DNA of 34,652 nt from contig JAGNBV010000021.1 of the NCBI GenBank assembly GCA_018004645.1, positions 1 to 34,652 of the forward strand. Reading direction: 5' to 3'. A model generated the notes under the pieces. It saw only the letters and a list, made by a program, of their open reading frames with translations, did no database searches and was not told the DNA's origin. The stretch comes from Bacteroidales bacterium. GTDB lineage: Bacteria > Bacteroidota > Bacteroidia > Bacteroidales > CAIWKO01. Position 1 is the stretch's first letter, and every line of letters begins with the position of its first letter. Shown here one piece after another: positions 1 through 7,195 of the stretch. A program made the translations under genes and the position numbers.

Positions 1-475
1 ACTTTTTGTATAAAATTCTTACTTGGGGCAACAAAACAACAAAAATAATGGCCACAGCTAAAAAAACATAAAAAACATGTATCCATTCTACTGCCTGAAG
101 AAACAGCATTTCGATCTGTATCCAGATAATAAGCGCAAAGCCTGTGTATATGCTGTAAGACCATGACCAGTGCATATCTTTGAAAAAATTTAACCGTTCT
201 GCGAACTTTTTTTCCGGTTTTTTCAGCAATGCAATGATCAGTAGGCAGGGAGCTATTCCGAGTACGGAAAACAAAATGATGCCTGGTACAAGAAAACTAT
301 TGAAAGGGGAGTGCTCTAACAGTGATAATGGCATTCCAAGTAACTCGCCTGAAGGAGAGATAATCAGTGTGCCGCCCCCGTAAATAGCACCCAGACCCAG
401 AAATCCCAACAAAATGATCAGGACATTCCTCATGGCCGGTTTTTGTGTTTTTTTTGGATCTTTCATATCTTTCAT
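1..475 (-). CDS. Multi-pass membrane protein, function unknown (C-terminus beyond window)
   Basis: An open frame runs on the minus strand from an ATG at 475 to the window edge without a stop (158 complete codons). It begins MKDMKDPKKTQKPAMRN, a basic cytoplasmic tail, followed by about four hydrophobic segments (roughly residues 17-33, 56-78, 108-125 and 130-150) separated by short polar loops; a KKPEKK stretch follows the second. The last visible residues are LLPQVRILYKK, so the protein is probably nearly complete. The ATG overlaps the TGA of the upstream methyltransferase as ATGA, which suggests translational coupling and a shared transcript. I do not recognise the family. A second in-frame ATG at 466 is an alternative start. 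That the frame is coding is supported by its length, TM pattern and start/stop overlap; the function is unknown. Confidence 0.75.
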   Translation of the reverse strand, partial: MKDMKDPKKTQKPAMRNVLIILLGFLGLGAIYGGGTLIISPSGELLGMPLSLLEHSPFNSFLVPGIILFSVLGIAPCLLIIALLKKPEKKFAERLNFFKDMHWSWSYSIYTGFALIIWIQIEMLFLQAVEWIHVFYVFLAVAIIFVVLLPQVRILYKK

Positions 476-1032
476 ATCAACGTTAATAAAACAGTCCGGC
501 TGAAAAACACTTCGGGCCTGTCAACAATTTCAAATCCAAAGTTTTTTAATTTAGCAATCATGTCTTCAAAAGCTTTTTTTGAAACATGAAACTTCGGTTC
601 GATGATGTATATTTTCCCGCCGGGCTTTAAAATGGATATCAATTCTTCAAATTGCCTGTCAAGTTCGGGCATTTCATGGATTACCCAGAATGCAAAAATT
701 AAATCAACCTTTTGGGTGATGCCGATGGTATCATCTTTACACTTATGAATTTCTATACAATATTCTATGTCCGTTCCTTTGATCTTTTTCCTTACCTTTT
801 CGAGCATTCCCTCCTGAATGTCAGCAGCAATAACCTTTCCTGAATCATGGAGTTTTTTTGCTATTTCAATAGAAAAAAAACCGGGGCCGCAACCCAGGTC
901 AAGAACGGTCATCCCTTTGCTTACGTGTGGTGCAATGATCTTCCCCGGATTCTGAAATAGTCTCCTGAAGGAATTATCAAGCATTCCGGCTATTTCTACA
1001 GGACAAACTTTTAACTCATTTTCTTTTTTCAT
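472..1032 (-). CDS. Class I SAM-dependent methyltransferase (UbiE/Methyltransf_11-like)
   Basis: A 186-residue Rossmann-fold methyltransferase. Motif I, VLDLGCGPG, lies at residues 43-51 and is the SAM-binding glycine loop. The acidic residue ending strand 2 is in VIAADIQEGML, and the post-motif region reads LIFAFWVIHEMPE followed by ILKPGGKIYIIEP, the usual strand-4/strand-5 signature. The substrate cannot be inferred from the fold. The C-terminus (VFFSRTVLLTLI) is short, but the fold seems complete. It lies 39 bases after the stop of the TPR glycosyltransferase-like gene and overlaps the next membrane-protein start by four bases, so it is probably in the same transcription unit. A cytosolic enzyme is expected, as there is no signal peptide or TM segment. 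Confidence 0.88.
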   Translation of the reverse strand: MKKENELKVCPVEIAGMLDNSFRRLFQNPGKIIAPHVSKGMTVLDLGCGPGFFSIEIAKKLHDSGKVIAADIQEGMLEKVRKKIKGTDIEYCIEIHKCKDDTIGITQKVDLIFAFWVIHEMPELDRQFEELISILKPGGKIYIIEPKFHVSKKAFEDMIAKLKNFGFEIVDRPEVFFSRTVLLTLI

Positions 1033-1071
1033 TTTATCAGGCCTTTTTATATGCTTTTATGACATTTCATG

Positions 1072-2979
1072 CTATTTCTCCGGATTTTGTATCAGCGCCC
1101 TGATTACTTCCCTGTTTTTTATCGTAGTAGTGTCGTTCGGGTTTAATTCGATCATTTTGTCATAATCGGCAATGGTGCCCTCATAATCTTTCAGGATACA
1201 TTTCAGCATGCTGCGGTTATTGTATGCCTTGATAAGTTTCGGGTCTATTTCGATAGCCTTATCATAATCGGCGATGGCACCGGCAAAATCATTGATTTCT
1301 TTTTTTACGTTTCCCCTGTTGAAATAGGCGTTTTCAGCTTTCGGGTCCAGCTCAATTACTTTATCAAAATCCTTGATGGCGCCGGCAAAATCCATAAGAT
1401 CTTTTTTAGCATTGCCGCGGTCAAAGTACAATTCTTCTTTCTCGGGATTTTTTTTAATTTCCGTATCAAAATCTTTGATGGCGGCGACATAGTCTTTTAG
1501 AAAATAGTTGGCAAGCCCCCGGTTGTGGTAGGCGCTGGCATAATTGTTATTTACCTTGATAAGATTGTTGAAATCCTGGAAAGATTTATTAAAATAAGCT
1601 TCTTTTTGCCCCGCATTTAGCGAATCGCTTTGTGCAATTTTCAGGTAATAACAACCGCGATTGTTGTATGCTAAGGGGTTTTCGGGATATTTTTTCATCA
1701 CATCCGAAAAAAGAGTCTCGTCATTTTTCCATTGGTCAATTCTGAAAAATGTTACCGCGGTAAAAATGATTCCACCAGCTATCAAGGCTATCAGCAAAAC
1801 GTTCTTATACGATTTGTTGGTTTTTTCCGAAAGATTTTCGAATAATTTACCGACAATAAAGAATATTCCGATATAAGGAACATAGGTATAGCGGTCGGCC
1901 ATGGTGGCATTTCCCACGGTGATAATCTGTAACACCAATATTATGGTGATTACGAAGAATAAAAATCCGAAAATGATGTCTTTTCCCCATCGGCGCGAAT
2001 ACCATACGAAAAACAGTAATAAAGCCAGCACGATGGCAGAGATGTAATAGGTAACGGATAAGCCGTTTCCGAGATCGGCCGGGTAGGGATAAAGTGCCGA
2101 CAGTTTGTATGGAACAAAAGCTTTTATAATGTACGTAATAAAAGAGTTGGCAACAATAAAAAGACGGTCGATAATAGGAATTATTTGTTCTTCGGTCACG
2201 GGCATGGCGGCTTTTTGTGAGTTCATGGCCAGCACTCCAAAAACAAGCGAAATGGCAAAGAACGGGATTTTTTCGGCTAAGGTTTTCCAGGTAAACTTCC
2301 GGTTGAGATAATAATCAAATAGAAGCATTACCAAAGGCAGGATTACCGCAGCAGACTTGCTGAAACACGAAAGCAGGAATAACAAACCCGCCAGAAGCAG
2401 ATTCTTTATTTGCCGTGATTTGAGGTAATCGGAATAAAAAATAAGGGAAAGCAAAAAGAAGAACGTGTACAGCACATCCTTTCTCTCGGAAACCCAGGCC
2501 ACCGACTCCACATGCAAAGGATGTACCGCAAAAAAAGCCGCCGTTATCAGCGCCACATAATCGTTTTTGGGTGCAATCTTTTTAATAAGAATAAAAACAA
2601 GCAAAGTGTTCAGCAAATGCATCAGTATGTTCACAAAATGATACAGGCTTGGGGCATCGCCGGCAATTTTGTAATCAATGGCATACCCAAGCGTGGTAAG
2701 CGGATGGTAGTTGCCAAAATAAAATTCCGAAAATATCTTGCTGATGCTATCCCAGTTCAGCACTTTAATCCTCTCATTCAGGTTGATATACATATTGTCA
2801 TCCCAAATCAGGAAATCAAACCATATCGCCTTAAAATAAATGACCAGGGTGACGAGAATTAGAGCACCTAAGGCATACCACACAGTTTTGGTACTGCCGG
2901 CACTCTTTATTTTTGGGGCGCCTTTTTTTGATGAATACTGTTTCTGCGGATGCTTTTTGTTTTTATCTTTTGCTGCCAT
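1072..2979 (-). CDS. TMTC-like GT-C membrane glycosyltransferase with TPR tail, paralogue 3 of 3
   Basis: A 635-residue protein. A Lys-rich cytoplasmic N-terminus leads to TM1 (about 33-53), then a first loop with an Asp pair in WDDNMYI (D60-D61), the position of catalytic acidic residues in GT-C glycosyltransferases. Further landmarks are HPLHVESVAWVSERKD (153-168), SKSAAVILPLVMLLFDYY, LSALYPYP and ADRYTYVPYIG, all typical of the family that includes eukaryotic TMTC O-mannosyltransferases. About ten TM segments occupy residues 33-415. The remaining ~200 residues form five or six TPR units ending in variants of AIxDFDKAIELDP. By family it would transfer a sugar from a lipid donor to protein at the periplasmic face; neither donor nor acceptor can be seen here. 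It has the longest TPR tail of the three paralogues. A 386-base gap separates it from paralogue 2, so it may have its own promoter. Confidence 0.85.
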   Translation of the reverse strand: MAAKDKNKKHPQKQYSSKKGAPKIKSAGSTKTVWYALGALILVTLVIYFKAIWFDFLIWDDNMYINLNERIKVLNWDSISKIFSEFYFGNYHPLTTLGYAIDYKIAGDAPSLYHFVNILMHLLNTLLVFILIKKIAPKNDYVALITAAFFAVHPLHVESVAWVSERKDVLYTFFFLLSLIFYSDYLKSRQIKNLLLAGLLFLLSCFSKSAAVILPLVMLLFDYYLNRKFTWKTLAEKIPFFAISLVFGVLAMNSQKAAMPVTEEQIIPIIDRLFIVANSFITYIIKAFVPYKLSALYPYPADLGNGLSVTYYISAIVLALLLFFVWYSRRWGKDIIFGFLFFVITIILVLQIITVGNATMADRYTYVPYIGIFFIVGKLFENLSEKTNKSYKNVLLIALIAGGIIFTAVTFFRIDQWKNDETLFSDVMKKYPENPLAYNNRGCYYLKIAQSDSLNAGQKEAYFNKSFQDFNNLIKVNNNYASAYHNRGLANYFLKDYVAAIKDFDTEIKKNPEKEELYFDRGNAKKDLMDFAGAIKDFDKVIELDPKAENAYFNRGNVKKEINDFAGAIADYDKAIEIDPKLIKAYNNRSMLKCILKDYEGTIADYDKMIELNPNDTTTIKNREVIRALIQNPEK

Positions 2980-3365
2980 TGTTTCTTTACTTGCTAATGT
3001 TATTACTTTGCGGTACGCCTGGGATAATTTAATGTTTCATCACTGACCAGGAAATTATTTATTAATTTGAGTTTTGCTTGATTGTTTCAAGTCACACAGA
3101 GCCGGACACAGCGCCGCAAAAAAGGTTGGGTCCGTGTCGAAGTATGACTTACAACAGTCGTCTTCCCTGCCTGCGTGCCGGACACTCCGGCAGGCAGGGA
3201 CAATCTTCTCCTTCCACTTTCGTTTCAGGAGAATCTGCTCTGACTGACCGTAGTTTGGTTCTTTTTGACAATATGTAAAAAAGTTCTTTTTCATAGAGTT
3301 ATTATCTTGGCAATAAACATTGATTTTTATTTGACAACTTTATTTTTTATGCAAAACTTAAGTTA
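2980..3365. other. 386-base intergenic stretch between two paralogues
   Basis: I see no convincing gene here. The short open frames across the palindrome have no recognisable domain. The stretch holds a GC-rich hairpin (3164-3200), a 10-bp palindrome AACTTAAGTT near the left end of the next gene, and A/T-rich flanks. No clear TAnnTTTG element was found on the minus strand for the gene starting at 2979. The middle (about 3095-3250) is noticeably more GC-rich than the sides, which fits an inserted dispersed repeat rather than ancestral spacer. Confidence 0.6.
3164..3200. repeat. Palindromic REP-like hairpin element
   Basis: TCCCTGCCTG (3164-3173) pairs exactly with CAGGCAGGGA (3191-3200), and CCGGA (3178-3182) pairs with TCCGG (3186-3190) around a CAC loop. 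The only unpaired bases are CGTG at 3174-3177, giving 15 base pairs in 37 nt. No T-tract follows on either strand, so it is not a standard intrinsic terminator. CCTGCC/GGCAGG palindromes of this kind are often dispersed through Bacteroidota genomes; calling it a member of such a family is from memory. Only one copy was found in this window. Confidence 0.72.
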
Positions 3366-5078
3366 TTAATTTTTTATCCCAAGCATTTGTTTGACATTTT
3401 CCCGGTTATTTATTGCGTCAGTGTATTGAGGATTGAGTTCTATAGCTTTGTTATAATCCTGTAGCGCTCCCTGCAGGTCACCCAGTTGATAGCGTGCGGT
3501 GCCCCGGTTGCCATAGGCGAGTGAGTTTTTGGGATTCAGTTTTACAGCAGCGTCGAAATCTTCGTAGGCGGCCTGAAAATTTTTCATCATAAACTCCGCA
3601 CAACCTTTGTTGAAATGCACCATTGCCTTGTCGGCTTTGTTCATAGGGCATTTCAGGGCATCCTGGTAGTTAGCCGCCGACTGTTTGAGGTTGCTGTCTC
3701 TGTTGGCACTGTCGGCAACAACAGCCGCACGGTCAAGATAATGGTCTCCCAACAAATAATGAGGCGTGCCGCAATCGGGGTATTTCTTTATGACATCCGA
3801 AAACAACAGTCGGTCATTTTCCCAAATTTGGACCCGCAAATAAGTGAGGATGGAAAACAGGGCAAAACAAACCACTAAAAAGGCCAACAGGTAGTTTTTA
3901 TATTTTTTTAATTTCCCTTTAGCGGTATCAGCATGGTTTTCGAATAAGCGGCCCAGAATAAAAAATATCCCGATATAAGGCACATAAGTATAACGTTCCG
4001 ATAAGGTTACTCCTCCAACTCGTTTCAATTGCAATACCAAAATGATCGTTATTAAAAAAAACAAAAATCCAAATATAATTTCTTTCCCCCATTTGCGAGA
4101 ATGCCAGACAAAATACAGTATCAAACCTGCCACTGCAATAGTAAGATAATACAAAGGTGATAAATTGCCGCCATAATCAACAGGGTAGGGATAAATAGCC
4201 GACAGATTGACCGGAACAAAGGCTTTGGCAATATAGGTGATGAATGCAAAGGTAACCATCGAAAAATGCTGGATGAAAGGCACAGAGGATGTGTCGTGCA
4301 GGGCTTCGCCCTGAGCCTTGACGGTTACCAGGCCAATAACGAAGGCTATCAGAAAAAAGTGCAGTTTTTCAAGTATTATTTTCTTTGAAAACTTTCTGCC
4401 GGCGTAATAGTCTATCAGAAGCAACACAAGCGGCAAAATCACTGCGGCAGGCTTGCTCAGGCATGATAGCACATAAAAAACAGAGCTCAGGATAAGGTGT
4501 TTGTTTTTTTGCGTTCTCAGGTAATCGCTATAAATAATCAGCGAAATCAAAAAGAAAAAGGTGTACAACACATCTTTGCGTTCCGAAACCCAGGCCACCG
4601 ACTCGACGTGCATGGGGTGCACAGCAAAAAAAGCAGCCGTAATGAGCGCAGCATAAGCATTCTGAGGGGAAATTTTTCTGACAAAAACAAAGACCAATAA
4701 GGTGTTCAGCAGGTGAAGCAAAAGATTGTTGAGGTGGTATAACGAGCCATCGGCCCCGGCAAATTTATACTCCAGGGCATACATAAGTATGGTAACAGGC
4801 TGATAATTGCCGGCGTAGTACTCGGTGAAAAATAGTTTTATATTTTCCCATTTCAAGCCACGGATATGCTCGTTGTCGGTTACATAGGATTTGTCGTCCC
4901 AGTGGGTGAGCAAATCATAGCTTAATGTCCTGAAATAAATGGCCAGCGTGGTAAGCAATACCACTCCCAAAGCTATCCATATCCATTTGGGGACAGCTTG
5001 TTTTTCTATAAGCGGCAGGGGAGGACTGTTTTGCTGCTTTTTCTTCTGGATTTTTTTATTTTTTCCTTGTGGATTCAT
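3366..5078 (-). CDS. TMTC-like GT-C membrane glycosyltransferase with short TPR tail, paralogue 2 of 3
   Basis: A 570-residue paralogue of its two neighbours. It has a basic N-terminus rich in Lys and Gln, TM1 at about 31-50, and the Asp pair in HWDDKSYV (D61-D62). These are followed by HPMHVESVAWVSERKD, LSKPAAVILPLVLLLIDYY, LSAIYPYP and SERYTYVPYIG. The TPR part (about 430-570) is the shortest of the three, with two clear units near the end (AAYEDFDAAVKLNP and ALQDYNKAIELNP) and one or two degenerate ones before them. The start lies only 4 bases after the stop of paralogue 1, so the two are almost certainly co-transcribed. Role inferred from family: sugar transfer to exported proteins in the periplasm, with the TPRs binding the acceptor or a partner. 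Orthodox annotation would stop at 'tetratricopeptide repeat protein'. Confidence 0.85.
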   Translation of the reverse strand: MNPQGKNKKIQKKKQQNSPPLPLIEKQAVPKWIWIALGVVLLTTLAIYFRTLSYDLLTHWDDKSYVTDNEHIRGLKWENIKLFFTEYYAGNYQPVTILMYALEYKFAGADGSLYHLNNLLLHLLNTLLVFVFVRKISPQNAYAALITAAFFAVHPMHVESVAWVSERKDVLYTFFFLISLIIYSDYLRTQKNKHLILSSVFYVLSCLSKPAAVILPLVLLLIDYYAGRKFSKKIILEKLHFFLIAFVIGLVTVKAQGEALHDTSSVPFIQHFSMVTFAFITYIAKAFVPVNLSAIYPYPVDYGGNLSPLYYLTIAVAGLILYFVWHSRKWGKEIIFGFLFFLITIILVLQLKRVGGVTLSERYTYVPYIGIFFILGRLFENHADTAKGKLKKYKNYLLAFLVVCFALFSILTYLRVQIWENDRLLFSDVIKKYPDCGTPHYLLGDHYLDRAAVVADSANRDSNLKQSAANYQDALKCPMNKADKAMVHFNKGCAEFMMKNFQAAYEDFDAAVKLNPKNSLAYGNRGTARYQLGDLQGALQDYNKAIELNPQYTDAINNRENVKQMLGIKN

Positions 5079-5082
5079 AAAC

Positions 5083-6915
5083 TTACTTTGAACTGTTGAT
5101 GATGGACAGCACCATATCCCTGTTTCTTACGGCGTCGGCAAAATCGGGGTTCAGCGCCAGGGCTTTTTCGAAATCTTCCAGCGCACCATGATAGTCTTTC
5201 ATGTTAAACCGGGTGCTGCCGCGGTTATTATAAGCCTGAAAGTAATTGTTGTCAATAGAGATAGCCTTGTCAAAATCAGCCAGGGCGCCGGCATAGTCCT
5301 GAGTTTCGTTTTTTATTGAACCCATCGAAAAATATGCATGCGCATCATCAGGACTGTATTTTATCACTTTTCCAAATTCTTCCAGTGCTCCTGCGAGATC
5401 TCCACCGGAGTATTTTTCAAAACCCCTGCTGTTGTATGCACTGCCAAGACCATACAATACACAGCCTTTGTTGTATTCGTTCAGTGGATATTGCAGCGCT
5501 TTTTCCAGGTCTGTTACAGTTTTTTGCAGGTATTCTGACCGCAGGGCAGTGTTTTTTACGTCAATTTTTTTGGTGTAATAGCTCAGATAATAGTCCCCCC
5601 TCAAGCGGTATGAAATGCCTGATTCAGGATGTTTTGCAATCAGGTCGGTAAAAAGTTTTTCGCCGTTTTCCCATACACCCACACGCCGGAAACTAAGCAC
5701 GGAAAACACTATGAAAACCAGTCCGATAATTACTAATCCGTACCGCCTGTAATTGTTGTTTTTTGTAGCAAAATTGTCGAATAGCCGTCCTGCAATAAAA
5801 AACACACCGATGTAAGGGATGTATGTATATCGTTCAGCGAGGGCTGCGGCCCCCACCGGCACAAATTGCAACACCAGGATGATGCACAGCACAAAAAACA
5901 AAAAACCAAAGATAACATCCTTGCCTTTTTTTCGGGAATACCATACCAAAACGAATAACAGCAGGCAAAGAGGTATCGAAAGGTAGTACATAATTGGCAG
6001 TGTGTCCCCGATTTCGTTGGGATAAGGATACACGGCCGATAAGTTTATAGGAACAAAGGCTTTGAACAGATAGGTGATAAAAGAAAATGATACCACCGAG
6101 ATGTTTTCCAAAAGTGTCATATCAGGCGCCATATCCTGAATGGCGCTGCTTTGCGACTTGAGAGAAATCAAGCCGAAAACCAGAGAAATAATAAAGAACG
6201 GGATTTTTTCAACCAGCATTTTCATGCTGAATTTCCTGCCTGTGTAATAATCCATCAACAGCATCACCAGCGGCAATATCACTGCTGCAGACTTACTCAT
6301 ACATGACAACAGAAACAGCATGCAGGCCCAGATGAGGTGTTTTATTTTGTTGTCTTTGAGATAGTTGTGATATGTTATCAGCGACAGCAAAAAGAAAAAC
6401 GAATACAAAACATCTTTGGTTTCAGATATCCATGCAACCGATTCCACATGCATCGGATGCACCCCGAAAAATGCGGCAGTGAACAAGGCAACCACCTGGT
6501 TACCTTTCGTTATTTTCTTAATAAAAACATAAACCAGCCAGGTATTCAATACATGAAACAGTACGTTTACGAAATGAAAAATGGCCGCATTACCGCCTCC
6601 TAACTGGTACTCAAACGCATACAACACCATGGTCAGCGGTTGATACATATTCATATAGGATTTTGTAAAGAGCAATTGGATATTTGACCATGTAAGCGCT
6701 TTTATATCAGGATTTTCTGTTACATAAAAATTATCATCCCAGGTAGTCAGAAAATCAAATTTTATAGCCTGGAAAAATATTGCCGCCGTAATTATTAACA
6801 ATGCGCTCAATACATAAGAACTCCAACGCTTATTAGCAATTTTTTCCTGTTTTATGGCTGTTTTTTTGGCTTTGCCGGTGTATGCCGTCTTTTTCTTACG
6901 ATCTTGTTGATTCAT
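5083..6915 (-). CDS. TMTC-like GT-C membrane glycosyltransferase with TPR tail, paralogue 1 of 3 (first in operon)
   Basis: A 610-residue protein with the same layout as its neighbours: a Lys-rich N-terminus, TM1 at about 32-51, and the Asp pair in TWDDNFYV (D60-D61). It then has HPMHVESVAWISETKD, MSKSAAVILPLVMLLMDYY, LSAVYPYP and AERYTYIPYIG. SETKD replaces the SERKD of the other two, a change in an otherwise fixed motif. Three or four TPR units fill about residues 490-610 (for example ALADFDKAISID and ALEDFEKALALNP). It is the first gene of the cluster: a promoter with both -33 and -7 elements lies upstream (6985-7015), leaving a leader of about 70 nt. The start is supported because translation begins with a basic stretch before TM1, as in the paralogues. 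Confidence 0.85.
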   Translation of the reverse strand: MNQQDRKKKTAYTGKAKKTAIKQEKIANKRWSSYVLSALLIITAAIFFQAIKFDFLTTWDDNFYVTENPDIKALTWSNIQLLFTKSYMNMYQPLTMVLYAFEYQLGGGNAAIFHFVNVLFHVLNTWLVYVFIKKITKGNQVVALFTAAFFGVHPMHVESVAWISETKDVLYSFFFLLSLITYHNYLKDNKIKHLIWACMLFLLSCMSKSAAVILPLVMLLMDYYTGRKFSMKMLVEKIPFFIISLVFGLISLKSQSSAIQDMAPDMTLLENISVVSFSFITYLFKAFVPINLSAVYPYPNEIGDTLPIMYYLSIPLCLLLFVLVWYSRKKGKDVIFGFLFFVLCIILVLQFVPVGAAALAERYTYIPYIGVFFIAGRLFDNFATKNNNYRRYGLVIIGLVFIVFSVLSFRRVGVWENGEKLFTDLIAKHPESGISYRLRGDYYLSYYTKKIDVKNTALRSEYLQKTVTDLEKALQYPLNEYNKGCVLYGLGSAYNSRGFEKYSGGDLAGALEEFGKVIKYSPDDAHAYFSMGSIKNETQDYAGALADFDKAISIDNNYFQAYNNRGSTRFNMKDYHGALEDFEKALALNPDFADAVRNRDMVLSIINSSK

Positions 6916-6984
6916 AAATGCTGATTGCCTTCTTGTTATTCAGTTACATAATTATTAGTCTGTTGCTCAGCCTGTTTTTTTTGA

Positions 6985-7015
6985 CAAATATAATTCCATC
7001 GTTATTACTATACAA
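6985..7015 (-). promoter_or_regulatory. Bacteroidota-type promoter for the glycosyltransferase cluster
   Basis: On the minus strand TATATTTG (6992-6985) matches TAnnTTTG exactly. A TTG (7015-7013) lies 20 bases upstream, giving the -33/-7 arrangement described for Bacteroidota sigma factors. Initiation would fall near 6980, about 65-70 nt before the ATG at 6915. It shares a divergent spacer with the argS promoter. Confidence 0.6.
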
Positions 7016-7168
7016 GCAGCGGATAATATTTTTATTCAGAGACGGTGCCAACAAAACTTTTTCAAACAACCGATTCATAGTGTCGGACCAGAGGTTTTAT
7101 GATACAGGAGCTGTCACAATAAAACAGGCATTTTTACCAACAAAGTGCCTGAAAAACCGAACAATTTA

Positions 7169-7176
7169 TATCTTTG
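7169..7176 (+). promoter_or_regulatory. -7 element for argS
   Basis: TATCTTTG matches TAnnTTTG, 20 bases before the preferred argS ATG at 7196. No good -33 TTTG was found at the usual spacing. Transcription would begin near 7181-7184, after the GTG at 7145 and the ATG at 7178, so those two are unlikely starts. Confidence 0.5.
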
Positions 7177-7195
7177 CATGATATTATTACAGCGT

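Noticed and set aside
3055..3294. Short frames on both strands across the palindrome
   Set aside because: Basic, Cys-rich peptides reading through an inverted repeat; no domain or start context.
6918..7181. 87-residue frame in the divergent promoter region
   Set aside because: It runs over both promoter elements and has low-complexity hydrophobic content; more likely spacer.
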